DNA from: Plantactinospora endophytica | GTDB taxonomy: Bacteria; Actinomycetota; Actinomycetes; Mycobacteriales; Micromonosporaceae | Length of the DNA: 64,000 nt | Assembly: GCF_016862915.1 (NCBI RefSeq) | Contig: NZ_BONW01000002.1 | Coordinates: 124,001-188,000, forward strand | Direction: 5' to 3' | Shown here: positions 35,666-43,856 of the stretch, piece after piece | How the letters are laid out: every line of letters begins with the position of its first letter | How positions within the stretch are numbered: the stretch's first letter is position 1 | Notes under the pieces: generated by a model | Told to the model about the DNA's origin: nothing | What the model saw: only the letters and a program-made list of their open reading frames with translations | Databases searched by the model: none | Translations under genes and position numbers: made by a program

Positions 35666-36239
35666 ATCCGTCGTACGACCGGCTCCAGCACCGAGACCAG
35701 CAGCTTCGTGTCGGCGGTCAGCAGGTTGGCCCGACATGCTCGGATGTTGTCGTTCTTGCTCAGCTCGGACCAGTCGAGATGGAGGCCTGCAGCCGCCGCG
35801 AGCTGCCGAAGGAAGGCCCGCTGCGATCTGCCGTTCCCTCGCGGAACGGGTGCCGCGCGTTCAGTTCGCCGTAGTAGTGCGCCAGCGCTTCGACGAACGC
35901 GTGGCGGTTGAACCCGATCAGATGTCCGTCGCCGGCAAGCTCGGCCAACACGGCGCTCACCTGGTCGTCGACGTAGCGCCAGTGGCAGAACTGGGATCCG
36001 GTCTTCGCGATGTCCACCGTCCGGGTCTCCCCGGCCCAGTCGTAGAGGTCGCGGAAGAGCGCGTGGTGGAAGAGCTTAAGGTGCTCCAGGTTGTAGTCGC
36101 CGGGGATCGTTTCCTGGGCGACCTCCACCTCACGAACGCTGACGATTCTCGCTTCGAGCAGGGCGAGCCGCTGACCGTCCGTGATTCCGAGCCTGTTGCG
36201 AAGGCACTCCGTGCCCGGCCAACAGTACGGATCAGGCAC
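35662..36239 (-). pseudogene. Fic/Doc-family toxin, frameshifted in the catalytic motif
   Basis: A Fic protein by its start (DPYCWPGTECLRNRLGITDG), its core (HHALFRDLYDWAGETRTVDI) and its active-site helix. The frame runs correctly through NARHPFREG, then goes wrong. Adding one base at 35833-35838 (GGGAACGG read as GGGAAACGG) restores HPFREGNGRSQRAFLRQLA and a further ~55 sensible residues to the stop at 35662. As it stands the product ends in 19 unrelated residues after HPFREG and lacks N-G-R, so it should not AMPylate. Cause could be a real deletion, a sequencing error or, less likely, a regulated frameshift. The start is taken as GTG 36239; a TTG at 36254 is possible. It overlaps the Panacea antitoxin gene by 8 bases. 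Confidence 0.9.
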
Positions 36240-36822
36240 CCTCGGACCGGGCAATCTCTTCGGCGATCAACTCGTCTGCGCTGAGAACGCCGGTGGCGAG
36301 GTCTCGAAGACGGTCCTGCCATTCGTCGTCCAACTCGATGCCCTCAAGCGCCGCGCTCGCCGTCGCCAGGGTGACGGCTGTTTCGGCATCGGCCCGCTGG
36401 CGGGCGTAGTAGACGGTGATGATGTCCCGACGGATTTCGTTGCTCGATGGAGCACTGTCCGGCAGACCGTCCCGGGCCCCACGCCAGGGCAGTTCGGCGT
36501 GGGTCATCCGGGAGAGCTGGACTGCGGAGAACCGGCCGTACCTGTCCGCGACCCAGTCGACGGTCGCACGTGCCGAGCTGTCGAGCGTGGTGGGATCGCC
36601 GTCCGACCACGAACTGATCGTGTAGCGCCGCCGGTGCCGCTGGTAGAGGGCGGGCACCACAGGACCCTCCCGCCATGCCTGGATCGGCTCGTCGAACAGG
36701 GCAGAATCGTGGCGGGCGAGGTGCCAGCACTGGCAGTAGTAGACGAGCTTTTCCAGCTTCATCGCGGTCATCTCGCCCAGGCGCTCAAGTAGAGCGGCGG
36801 CGACATCGTGCACGTCAGCCAT
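36232..36822 (-). CDS. Panacea (SocA-like, DUF4065) antitoxin
   Basis: 196 residues from an ATG with GGGAGG upstream. The N-terminal ~120 residues have the Panacea pattern: MKLEKLVYYCQCWHLARHDS, LFDEPIQAWREGPVVPALYQ, and later RFSAVQLSRMTHAELPW. Panacea domains are antitoxin modules that pair with many unrelated toxins, Fic among them. The 8-base overlap with the downstream fic gene supports a two-gene toxin-antitoxin unit. The C-terminal ~60 residues are acidic-helical and may bind the toxin. Confidence 0.88.
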   Translation of the reverse strand: MADVHDVAAALLERLGEMTAMKLEKLVYYCQCWHLARHDSALFDEPIQAWREGPVVPALYQRHRRRYTISSWSDGDPTTLDSSARATVDWVADRYGRFSAVQLSRMTHAELPWRGARDGLPDSAPSSNEIRRDIITVYYARQRADAETAVTLATASAALEGIELDDEWQDRLRDLATGVLSADELIAEEIARSEGA

Positions 36823-37048
36823 GACACCTCCCTCTGCGCCAAGCGTAGGACCAGATCGAGCCATCCCGCAGCACAGCGGCCTGCGAGGAGCGTGTCGCAC
36901 TCGGCTCCCATGCCATCCAGGGCAACTCCGGGCGTCTAGTACACCTGTTCGAAGAGTGTGGCGTCGGGGAGCGGTCCGGCCCGGCCTGATCGGCCCGGGG
37001 CGCCGACCGATGCCGGCGCCCCGGGCCGCCCCCTCCGGTCGGCAGGAC

Positions 37049-37924
37049 TCAGGCGGTCTGGGCGGCCAGGCCCAGCGCGATGGTGTCGGCGATCGGGGTC
37101 GTCGGGCGGCCGATCAGTCGGGACAGCTCGCCGGGCGTGCCGGCGAGCAGCCCTCGGCCGATCGCGTCGTCCACGTCCACCAGTACGTCGGCGAAGGGGG
37201 CGGGGACACCGACGCTGGTCAGGATCGCCGCCCGCTCGGCCGGGGCGAGGGACTCATGTACGACTGTCCGGCCGCTCTGCCGGCTCACCTCCGCGGCGAA
37301 CTCGTCGAAGGTCCACGCGGTGTCGCCACTCAGCTCGTACGCCCTGCCCAGGTGCCCGTCCTCGCGGAGTACGACCGCTGCGGCGGCGGCGTAGTCGGCT
37401 CGGCTTGCGGTGGCGATCCGGCTTCCCGGGGCGACGTTCGTGACGACGGCGCCCCGGGCCAGTATCCCGGGCAGCTCGTTGACCGCGTACATCTCGGAGT
37501 ACCAGTTGTTGCGCAGGAGGGTGTGGGGCAGGCCGGAGTCGAGGACCAGCCGCTCGGTCTCCCGGTGGTCGGCGGCGAGCTGGAAGTCGGCTTTCGGGCC
37601 GCCGAACACGCTGACGTAGCCGAGCTGGGCGACACCGGCGATCCGGGCGGCCTCGACCACCGCCGCGTGCTGGGGAACCCGGCGGCCGACGTCGGTACCG
37701 GAGATCAGCAGTACCCGGTCCTCGGGCCGGAACGCCCCGGCGAAGGTTGCGGGCTCGTCGTAGTCGGCGAGGTGCAGCCGGACGCCCCGGGCTGTCAGGT
37801 CGGCCGCCTTCGCCCTGCTCCGCGCGATGGCGGTGATCCCGTCCGCCGGTACGCCGGCAGCCAGCAGGTCCGCGATGATCAGGCGACCGAGTTGGCCGGT
37901 GGCTCCGGTGAGAACGATGCTCAT
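37049..37924 (-). CDS. NmrA/QorB-like NAD(P)H-binding reductase
   Basis: 291 residues, atypical short-chain dehydrogenase of the NmrA type. N-terminal Rossmann motif LTGATGQLGRLIIADLL and, further on, LLISGTDVGRR, LGYVSVFGG and LSGDTAWTFDEFAAEV. E. coli QorB, a quinone reductase, has the same plan. It is divergent from an HxlR-type regulator across 111 bases, the usual arrangement in which the regulator represses the reductase until electrophiles or quinones appear. The 226-base region upstream to 36823 is otherwise empty. Confidence 0.88.
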   Translation of the reverse strand: MSIVLTGATGQLGRLIIADLLAAGVPADGITAIARSRAKAADLTARGVRLHLADYDEPATFAGAFRPEDRVLLISGTDVGRRVPQHAAVVEAARIAGVAQLGYVSVFGGPKADFQLAADHRETERLVLDSGLPHTLLRNNWYSEMYAVNELPGILARGAVVTNVAPGSRIATASRADYAAAAAVVLREDGHLGRAYELSGDTAWTFDEFAAEVSRQSGRTVVHESLAPAERAAILTSVGVPAPFADVLVDVDDAIGRGLLAGTPGELSRLIGRPTTPIADTIALGLAAQTA

Positions 37925-38035
37925 CGACGTGCTTCTTCCCTAGACGTGGCAGATGCCCAGCTCCTGGACCTGCCACTTACCCTAGGGCTAGTACAGATCT
38001 GTCGGGAAGTACGCACTCTCAGGTAAGGTACTGAC
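37925..38035. promoter_or_regulatory. Divergent control region of reductase and HxlR regulator
   Basis: Contains CAGATCTG (perfect 8-base palindrome, about 37996) and three GTAC elements within 45 bases (AGTAC, AGTAC, GGTAC at about 37991, 38009 and 38027), approximately regularly spaced. HxlR proteins bind paired GTAC-centred palindromes in several bacteria, so these are candidate operators. Confidence 0.45.
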
Positions 38036-38443
38036 GTGAGTGTGAGCGAAGTGTCGCCGACCGGCGCCGCACCGCAGAGGCTCGTGCCCGACGTCAACCG
38101 GGCGGACTGCCCCTCCCGGGGGGTGCTCGAACACGTCACCAGCCGCTGGGGCGTGCTGGTGCTCTCCGCGCTGCTGCACCGGTCGTACCGGTTCAGCGAG
38201 CTGCGCCGGCACGTCGGCGGGGTGAGCGAGAAGATGCTGGCGCAGACGTTGCAGACCCTGGAACGGGACGGTTTCGTGCACCGCGCCGCCAAACCGGTGA
38301 TCCCGCCCCGGGTCGACTACTCGCTGACGCCGGTCGGCCGTGAGGTGGCCGAGCAGGTGTCGGCGCTGACCCGCTGGGTCGAGGGCCGGCTCGACGACGT
38401 CTTCACCGCCCGCCGGGCGTACGACGAGACCCGGGAACGCTGA
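38036..38443 (+). CDS. HxlR-family transcriptional regulator
   Basis: 135 residues from a GTG. Winged helix with VTSRWGVLVLSALLHRSYRF, SELRRHVGGVSEKMLAQTLQ and LERDGFVHRAA, then the wing (PPRVDYSLTPVGREVAEQV). Cys25 (NRADCPSRG) is in the position of the redox-sensing Cys of YodB/QorR/HypR-type members, so oxidative or quinone control of the divergent reductase gene is likely. Its 3' end lies in a short tandem repeat. Confidence 0.93.
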   Translation: MSVSEVSPTGAAPQRLVPDVNRADCPSRGVLEHVTSRWGVLVLSALLHRSYRFSELRRHVGGVSEKMLAQTLQTLERDGFVHRAAKPVIPPRVDYSLTPVGREVAEQVSALTRWVEGRLDDVFTARRAYDETRER

Positions 38444-38518
38444 CCTCGACGTCCGGGACCCGGGAACGCTGATCGACGTCCGGGGCGCGGGAGCGCCGAC
38501 CCTCGACGTCCGCCGGGC
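38431..38518. repeat. Three imperfect ~27-32 bp copies of the HxlR gene 3' end
   Basis: Units start at 38431, 38460 and 38487. The first two contain CGGGAACGCTGA with the stop codon, the third CGGGAGCGCCGA, each followed by TCGACGTCCG. The repeat fills the whole gap to the convergent PH-domain gene. Confidence 0.8.
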
Positions 38519-38881
38519 CTACGAGATGTAGTGCAGGATGACGTTGTGCACGTGGTGACTCTTCTGGTCGCCCCGGAACTCCACCTCGTAGGTGTGCGTA
38601 CCGACGTGGATCGCGATCGAACCGGTGGAGAAGAACGACCCACCCCAGGACTTGTTGCTCACCACGCTCACGCTGGTGATCTTCGAGTACGGGATGCTGG
38701 TGATCGCGAACTTCTTGCCGACGAACGACTTGTCCTGGATGATCACCCGCCGATCGGTCAGCCCGATGAACCCGGTGCCGGCGCCGATGGCGTCGTAGAC
38801 GGCGATGACCTGTTCTCCGTCGAGGAGGCCGGTCTCGATCTGCTTGAGCTGCTCGCGACGGTCATAGGTGACGTTGGCCAT
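38519..38881 (-). CDS. Bacterial PH-domain protein
   Basis: 120 residues matching the bacterial pleckstrin-homology type: GLLDGEQVIAVYDAIGAG, FIGLTDRRVIIQDK, KKFAITSIPYSKITSVSVV and TYEVEFRGDQKSHHVHNVI. The whole protein is the domain, with no membrane segment. Function is unknown; such proteins may bind lipids or protein partners. Confidence 0.88.
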   Translation of the reverse strand: MANVTYDRREQLKQIETGLLDGEQVIAVYDAIGAGTGFIGLTDRRVIIQDKSFVGKKFAITSIPYSKITSVSVVSNKSWGGSFFSTGSIAIHVGTHTYEVEFRGDQKSHHVHNVILHYIS

Positions 38882-38933
38882 GATCCGAGGGTAAAAGGGG
38901 TGCGCCAGTACCGCCCGTCGGCGCTTCCGGCGG

Positions 38934-39245
38934 TCAGTTCGGCCCGGTCACCGCGCGGTAGACGTCCTCGATCCGGGCGGCGAGGGTGACCTCACCCTCG
39001 GTGATCTCGGTGTCGTCCCGGGGACCGATCTTGATCTGGGTACGGCCGTCCAGCCGGCGGATCTCCGGGCGGAGATGCAACGCGTCAGCGATGACCTTTA
39101 TCCGCTCGGTGAGGGCCGCGTGCTGGGTGTCGTCGAGGACGAGGGTCCGTTTGATCTGCTGTCCCTCGCGGGACCAGTCGCCCAGTAGGGTGAGTGCGTC
39201 GCTCAGGTAGTCACGGTCCATCCGGCCACCCCACAGAGCACGCAT
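38934..39245 (-). CDS. Pterin-4a-carbinolamine dehydratase-like protein
   Basis: 103 residues; the ATG at 39245 has GGGAGG 7 bases upstream, better than ATGs at 39251 and 39221. The pattern LLGDWSREGQQIKRTLVLDD, IKVIADALHLRPEIRRLDGR, ending VTLAARIEDVYRAV follows the dehydratase fold, but the usual H-H-P/N active site segment is replaced by LHLRPEI and the second His motif is missing. It may be a non-catalytic member; aromatic hydroxylase genes are absent from this window. Confidence 0.65.
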   Translation of the reverse strand: MRALWGGRMDRDYLSDALTLLGDWSREGQQIKRTLVLDDTQHAALTERIKVIADALHLRPEIRRLDGRTQIKIGPRDDTEITEGEVTLAARIEDVYRAVTGPN

Positions 39246-39429
39246 CGCCATACCTCCCAGGCGTCGTTGCCGGCTTGTGGCCAAATCGTCGCCATCCCGT
39301 GTCTCGGTCGGTGCTCCCTAGTCTGTCGCTGGCCGGCTGGTGTGTCCACGTCCACCCTTCCGTCTTCTAGTGACCGGTGGGCCGGCTGCGCTACCCGAAT
39401 TCCCGATTGATCTGGCACGCTGGACGCCC

Positions 39430-39909
39430 GTGCGGACCGATTGGGCGAACGGTAACGACCGTGACGGGTCGACTGGGGGACATTCCGGGCGCGGGCGGCG
39501 CGAGCCGAAAGTAGTGGTGGGGGCCGCCATCGTCGTCGCCGGACGGGTACTGGCGTGTGCGCGATCTCACCCGCCGGAGGTGGCCGGCCGGTGGGAGTTC
39601 CCGGGCGGGAAGGTGGAACCGGGCGAGTCCGAGGTGGCCGCGCTGGTCCGGGAGTGCGCCGAGGAACTGGGCGTACGCGTCGAGATCGGTGACCGGATCG
39701 GGCGGGATGTCCGGATGGGACATGGCCGCTCGGTGCTCCGGGTCTATCTGGCCCAGCTCGTGCCGGGGGACCAGCCGCAGCCCCTGGAGCACTCCGAGAT
39801 CCGCTGGCTGCGCCCGGAGGAACTGGACAGCGTGCCCTGGCTGCCGGCGGACGTACCGATAGTGGCGGCGCTGCGTCCGGTGCTGGCCGGCGCGCCCGGA
39901 ACTGACTGA
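39430..39909 (+). CDS. MutT-type Nudix hydrolase
   Basis: 159 residues from GTG 39430; the open frame extends to 39340. The Nudix box is complete (GGKVEPGESEVAALVRECAE then ELGV). The fold begins at VVVGAAIVVAGRVLACARSH and ends with RWLRPEELDSVPWLPADVPI, matching (deoxy)nucleoside triphosphate pyrophosphohydrolases of the MutT/CTP type which clean the nucleotide pool. The first ~30 residues are polar and dispensable-looking, so the true start is uncertain. Confidence 0.88.
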   Translation: MRTDWANGNDRDGSTGGHSGRGRREPKVVVGAAIVVAGRVLACARSHPPEVAGRWEFPGGKVEPGESEVAALVRECAEELGVRVEIGDRIGRDVRMGHGRSVLRVYLAQLVPGDQPQPLEHSEIRWLRPEELDSVPWLPADVPIVAALRPVLAGAPGTD

Positions 39910-39958
39910 CCAACCAACCGGGTCACCGGTGGAGCCTGTCGGCAGTAGCCCGCTGACC

Positions 39959-39990
39959 GGGCCGAGGTCACCGCGAGGCGACCCCGGCCC
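39959..39990. terminator. Bidirectional terminator between Nudix gene and sdhB
   Basis: Arms GGGCCGAGGTC (39959-39969) and GACCCCGGCCC (39980-39990) pair over 11 bases with one mismatch, loop of 10, between convergent genes and 15 bases past the sdhB stop. Confidence 0.65.
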
Positions 39991-40005
39991 GCGTCACGAG
40001 TCGGG

Positions 40006-41097
40006 TCAGTCCTTGTCGCGCGGCTGGTCCGGGTGGCTGTAGTTGAGCCCCTCGGCCGGCAGCGGGAACGTCACGTCGTCGCCGAACGGCGAAGGTGCCG
40101 CCGCCTTGTCGAAGGTGAACTCGCTGATCGCCAGTCGGCCCCGGGAGTCGAGCGGCGGTGCGGTCGGGTGCGGGACCTGCCGGGCCCAGTGCACGCCACG
40201 CTCCGCGCCGACCTCGGCCTCCGGCTCGTGCGACGCACCCGCGTGCGAGTGCACCGAGCCGAGTTCGTCGGGGTCGCGCGGGGTCTGGGCCTGCGCGGCC
40301 TCGTTCTGCTTGCCACGGCGGAAGATCTTGCTACCGAGCCACACAACTGGATCGTACCGTCGGTCGACGACGCGTTCCTTCATTGGGATGATCGCGTTAT
40401 CGGTGATCTTGATGTGCTCGGGGCAGACCTCGGTGCAGCACTTGGTGATGTTGCAGTAGCCGAGCCCCTGCGACGCCTGGGCGTACTCCTTGCGGTCCGT
40501 CTTCGCGTCCAGCGGGTGCATGTCCAGCTCGGCGGCGCGGATGAAGTAGCGCGGACCGGAGAACGACTCCTTGTTCTCCTCGTGGTCCCGGACCACGTGG
40601 CAGGTGTTCTGGCACAGGAAGCACTCGATGCACTTCCGGAACTCCTGCGACCGCTCGACGTCGACCTGCTGCATCCGGTACTCGCCGGGCTTCAGCTCTT
40701 CCGGCGGCGCGAACGCGGGGGTCTCCCGCGCCTTCTCGTAGTTGAACGAGACGTCGGTGACCAGGTCCCGGATGATCGGGAAGGTCCGCAGCGGGGTGAT
40801 GGTGACCGTCTCGTTCTCGTCGAACGTCGACATCCGGGTCATGCAGCCCAGCCGGGGCATGCCGTTGATCTCCATCGAGCAGGAGCCGCACTTGCCGGCC
40901 TTGCAGTTCCACCGGCAGGCCAGGTCGGGTGCCTCGGTCGCCTGCAACCGGTGGATGACGTCGAGGACCACCTCGCCCTCGTTCACCTGCACCTGGTAGT
41001 CGGTCAGGTCGCCACCGGACTCGTCGCCGCGCCACACCTTGAAGTTGCGGGTCGTGCCGGCCTTGCCGGTACCGCCCGGCGCGTTCTGTGTCGCCAT
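40006..41097 (-). CDS. sdhB: Succinate dehydrogenase iron-sulfur subunit with C-terminal extension
   Basis: 363 residues. The 2Fe-2S ligands are Cys65, Cys70, Cys73 and Cys85 (NCKAGKCGSC); 4Fe-4S ligands Cys156, 159, 162, 166 (CIECFLCQNTCHVV); 3Fe-4S ligands in CNITKCCTEVCPEH (215-225). Transfers electrons from SdhA to the membrane anchor. The family normally ends near residue 260; here about 100 extra residues follow, rich in Pro, Ala, His and Asp, without a recognisable domain. The start codon overlaps the SdhA stop by one base (TAATG). Confidence 0.95.
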   Translation of the reverse strand: MATQNAPGGTGKAGTTRNFKVWRGDESGGDLTDYQVQVNEGEVVLDVIHRLQATEAPDLACRWNCKAGKCGSCSMEINGMPRLGCMTRMSTFDENETVTITPLRTFPIIRDLVTDVSFNYEKARETPAFAPPEELKPGEYRMQQVDVERSQEFRKCIECFLCQNTCHVVRDHEENKESFSGPRYFIRAAELDMHPLDAKTDRKEYAQASQGLGYCNITKCCTEVCPEHIKITDNAIIPMKERVVDRRYDPVVWLGSKIFRRGKQNEAAQAQTPRDPDELGSVHSHAGASHEPEAEVGAERGVHWARQVPHPTAPPLDSRGRLAISEFTFDKAAAPSPFGDDVTFPLPAEGLNYSHPDQPRDKD

Positions 41098-43022
41098 TAC
41101 TTGGCCGCCTCCTCAGCGTGCGCGTCCCCGGTGAGGGCGTCGAAGTCCGCCAGTTCCTCGTCCGTCAGGTATTTCGCCAGCTCGGCCCGGTCGAAGAGCT
41201 GGATCAGCTCGGCCCGGATCTTCGGCAGCGGCTTGTGCTCCAGCCGTACCTTGTCGCCGTCGAGCGAGCAGACCAGGTTGACCGTCCGCCACTGCGGCGC
41301 CATCGTCGGGAAGTCCTCCCGGGTGTGGCCGCCCCGGGACTCCTCGCGCTCCAGCGCCGCCCGGGCGGTGCACTCGGAGACCACCAGCATGTTCCGCAGG
41401 TCCAGCGCCAGGTGCCAGCCCGGGTTGTAGCGGCGACCGCCGGCGGCGGCCACCCGGGTCACCCGGTCCCGCAGGTCGGCGAGCTTGACCAGCGACTCCT
41501 CCAGCTCACCCTTGCGCCGGATGATGCCGACCAGGTCGCCCATCACCGCCTGGAGGTCCTGCTGCAACGTGTACGGGTTCTCCCCGCCGTCGCGCTCCAG
41601 CGGGGCCAGCGCCCGGTCCACCGCGGCCTCGACGTCCGCCGCCGCCACCTTCGGGCGGGCGGTCAGCCCTTCGGCGTACGCCGACGCGTGCTCGCCGGCC
41701 CGCTTGCCGAAGACCAGCAGGTCGGAGAGGGAGTTGCCGCCGAGCCGGTTGGAGCCGTGCATACCGCCGGAGACCTCACCGGCGGCGAAGAGCCCCTGCA
41801 CGTGCCCGTGCGCCGCACCGCTGTCCGGGTCGACCTCGACGCCACCCATCACGTAGTGGCAGGTCGGGCCGACCTCCATCGGCTCGGCGGTGATGTCGAC
41901 GTCGGCCAGCTCCTTGAACTGGTGGTACATCGAGGGCAGCCGACGGCGTACCTCCTCGGCCGGCAGCCGGCTGGCGATGTCCAGGTAGACGCCGCCGGCC
42001 GGGGTACCCCGACCCGCCTTGACCTCGGCGTTGATGGCGCGGGCGACCTCGTCCCGGGGCAGCAGCTCCGGCGGGCGCCGGTTGTTGTCCGGGTCGGTGT
42101 ACCAGCGGTCCGCCTCCTCCTCGGTCTCCGCGTACTGCTTGCGGAAGACGTCGGGGACGTAGTTGAACATGAACCGCTTGCCCTCGGAGTTCTTCAGCAC
42201 CCCGCCGTCGCCCCGGACCGACTCGGTGACCAGGATGCCCTTCACCGAGGGCGGCCAGACCATGCCGGTCGGGTGGAACTGGAGGAACTCCATGTTGATC
42301 AGCGTGGCGCCGGCCCGCAGCGCCAGCGCGTGCCCGTCCCCGGTGTACTCCCAGGAGTTCGACGTGACCTTGTAGGAGCGGCCGACGCCGCCGGTGGCAA
42401 GCACGACAGCCGGCGCCTCGAAGAGGACGAACTCGCCGGACTCCCGGTAGTAGCCGAACGCCCCGGCGACCTTGTCACCGTCGAGCAGCAGCTCGGTGAT
42501 GGTGGTCTCGGCGAAGACCCTGATCCGGGCCTCGTAGTCGCCGTGCGTCTTCTTGTCCTCCTGCTGCAACGAGACGATCTTCTGTTGCAGGGTGCGGATC
42601 AGCTCCAGACCGGTCCGGTCGCCGACGTGCGCGAGTCGCGGGTACTCGTGGCCGCCGAAGTTGCGCTGCGAGATCTTCCCGTCCTTGGTGCGGTCGAAGA
42701 GCGCACCGTACGTCTCCAGCTCCCAGATCCGCTGCGGCGACTCCTTCGCGTGCAGCTCGGCCATCCGGAAGTTGTTCAGGAACTTGCCGCCCCGCATGGT
42801 GTCCCGGAAGTGCACCTGCCAGTTGTCCCGGCTGTTCACGTTCCCCATCGCGGCGGCGGCGCCGCCCTCGGCCATCACCGTGTGGGCCTTGCCGAACAGC
42901 GACTTCGAGATGATCGCCGTACGCTTCCCGGCCAGCCGGGCCTCGATCGCCGCCCGCAGGCCGGCGCCGCCGGCACCGATGACGACGACGTCGTAGTGGT
43001 GTCGTTCGATTCGGGTAGTCAT
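41097..43022 (-). CDS. sdhA: Succinate dehydrogenase flavoprotein subunit
   Basis: 641 residues. FAD-binding VVVIGAGGAGLRAAIEA, the flavin-linking His region KAHTVMAEGGAAAAMGN, the substrate region HPTGMVWPPSVKGILVTESV and the C-terminal GGHTREDFPTM. It oxidises succinate to fumarate for the citric acid cycle and respiratory chain. Second gene of the sdhCAB operon; 12 bases after sdhC. Confidence 0.96.
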   Translation of the reverse strand: MTTRIERHHYDVVVIGAGGAGLRAAIEARLAGKRTAIISKSLFGKAHTVMAEGGAAAAMGNVNSRDNWQVHFRDTMRGGKFLNNFRMAELHAKESPQRIWELETYGALFDRTKDGKISQRNFGGHEYPRLAHVGDRTGLELIRTLQQKIVSLQQEDKKTHGDYEARIRVFAETTITELLLDGDKVAGAFGYYRESGEFVLFEAPAVVLATGGVGRSYKVTSNSWEYTGDGHALALRAGATLINMEFLQFHPTGMVWPPSVKGILVTESVRGDGGVLKNSEGKRFMFNYVPDVFRKQYAETEEEADRWYTDPDNNRRPPELLPRDEVARAINAEVKAGRGTPAGGVYLDIASRLPAEEVRRRLPSMYHQFKELADVDITAEPMEVGPTCHYVMGGVEVDPDSGAAHGHVQGLFAAGEVSGGMHGSNRLGGNSLSDLLVFGKRAGEHASAYAEGLTARPKVAAADVEAAVDRALAPLERDGGENPYTLQQDLQAVMGDLVGIIRRKGELEESLVKLADLRDRVTRVAAAGGRRYNPGWHLALDLRNMLVVSECTARAALEREESRGGHTREDFPTMAPQWRTVNLVCSLDGDKVRLEHKPLPKIRAELIQLFDRAELAKYLTDEELADFDALTGDAHAEEAAK

Positions 43023-43034
43023 GTCAGAGGCCCT

Positions 43035-43856
43035 TTAGTTGATGAACCGCAGGTCGTTGAACCAGTCGGCGGAGAGCGCCATGACGTAGAAGTCGGTGAG
43101 CGCCAGGGTGCCCAGGGTGATCCAGGCGAGCTGCATGTGCCGGACGTTGAGCTTGGAGACGAACGTCCAGAAGCGGTACCGCACCGGGTGCTTGGAGAAG
43201 TGCTTCAACCGGCCGCCCGCGATGTGCCGGCAGGAGTGGCAGGAGAGCGTGTACGCCCACAGCATCACCACGTTGACCAGCAGCACGATGTTGCCGAGGC
43301 CGAAGCCGAAGCCCTTCGGGCTGTGGAAGGCGAGTACCGCGTCCCAGGTGTTGATCAGCGAGATGATCACGGCCGCGTAGAAGGCGTACCGGTGCAGGTT
43401 CTGCCCGACCAGCGGGAAGCGGGTCTCGCCGGAGTAGGTCTTGTGCCCGTCCGGGACCGCGCAGGCCGGCGGCGAGAGCCAGAACGACCGGTAGTACGCC
43501 TTGCGGTAGTAGTAGCAGGTGAGCCGGAACAGCAGCAGGAACGGCAGGGTCAGCGCGGCGTCCGGGATGATCCACCAGCCGGGGAGTACCCGGCCGAAGT
43601 GTGCCGCCTCGGGAACGCAGGTCTCCGTCACGCACGGCGAGTAGAACGGGGTCAGGTAGTGGTAGTCCTCGACCCAGTAGAAGTCGTGCATGAACACCCG
43701 CACGGTCGCGTACGTGACCCAGGCGCCGAGCCCGATCACCGTGATCAGTGGAGCGAACCACCAGCGGTCGGTACGCAGGGTTTTTGCCGTGATGGCCGCG
43801 CGCTGACGCACGCTCCCCGGCAGTCCGGCCGGAGGTGGGGCCGTCCTCGTAGTCAT
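43035..43856 (-). CDS. sdhC: Succinate dehydrogenase cytochrome b membrane anchor
   Basis: 273 residues with five membrane helices (about 33-55, 97-115, 155-175, 185-205 and 238-260), the single-subunit anchor type of actinobacteria rather than the SdhC/SdhD pair. Likely haem ligands are His residues in NLHRYAFYA, LSCHSCRHIAGG and VRHMQLAW. Between helices 1 and 2 is an external loop with two Cys (SPCVTETCVPE). First gene of the operon; transports electrons to menaquinone. Confidence 0.9.
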   Translation of the reverse strand: MTTRTAPPPAGLPGSVRQRAAITAKTLRTDRWWFAPLITVIGLGAWVTYATVRVFMHDFYWVEDYHYLTPFYSPCVTETCVPEAAHFGRVLPGWWIIPDAALTLPFLLLFRLTCYYYRKAYYRSFWLSPPACAVPDGHKTYSGETRFPLVGQNLHRYAFYAAVIISLINTWDAVLAFHSPKGFGFGLGNIVLLVNVVMLWAYTLSCHSCRHIAGGRLKHFSKHPVRYRFWTFVSKLNVRHMQLAWITLGTLALTDFYVMALSADWFNDLRFIN

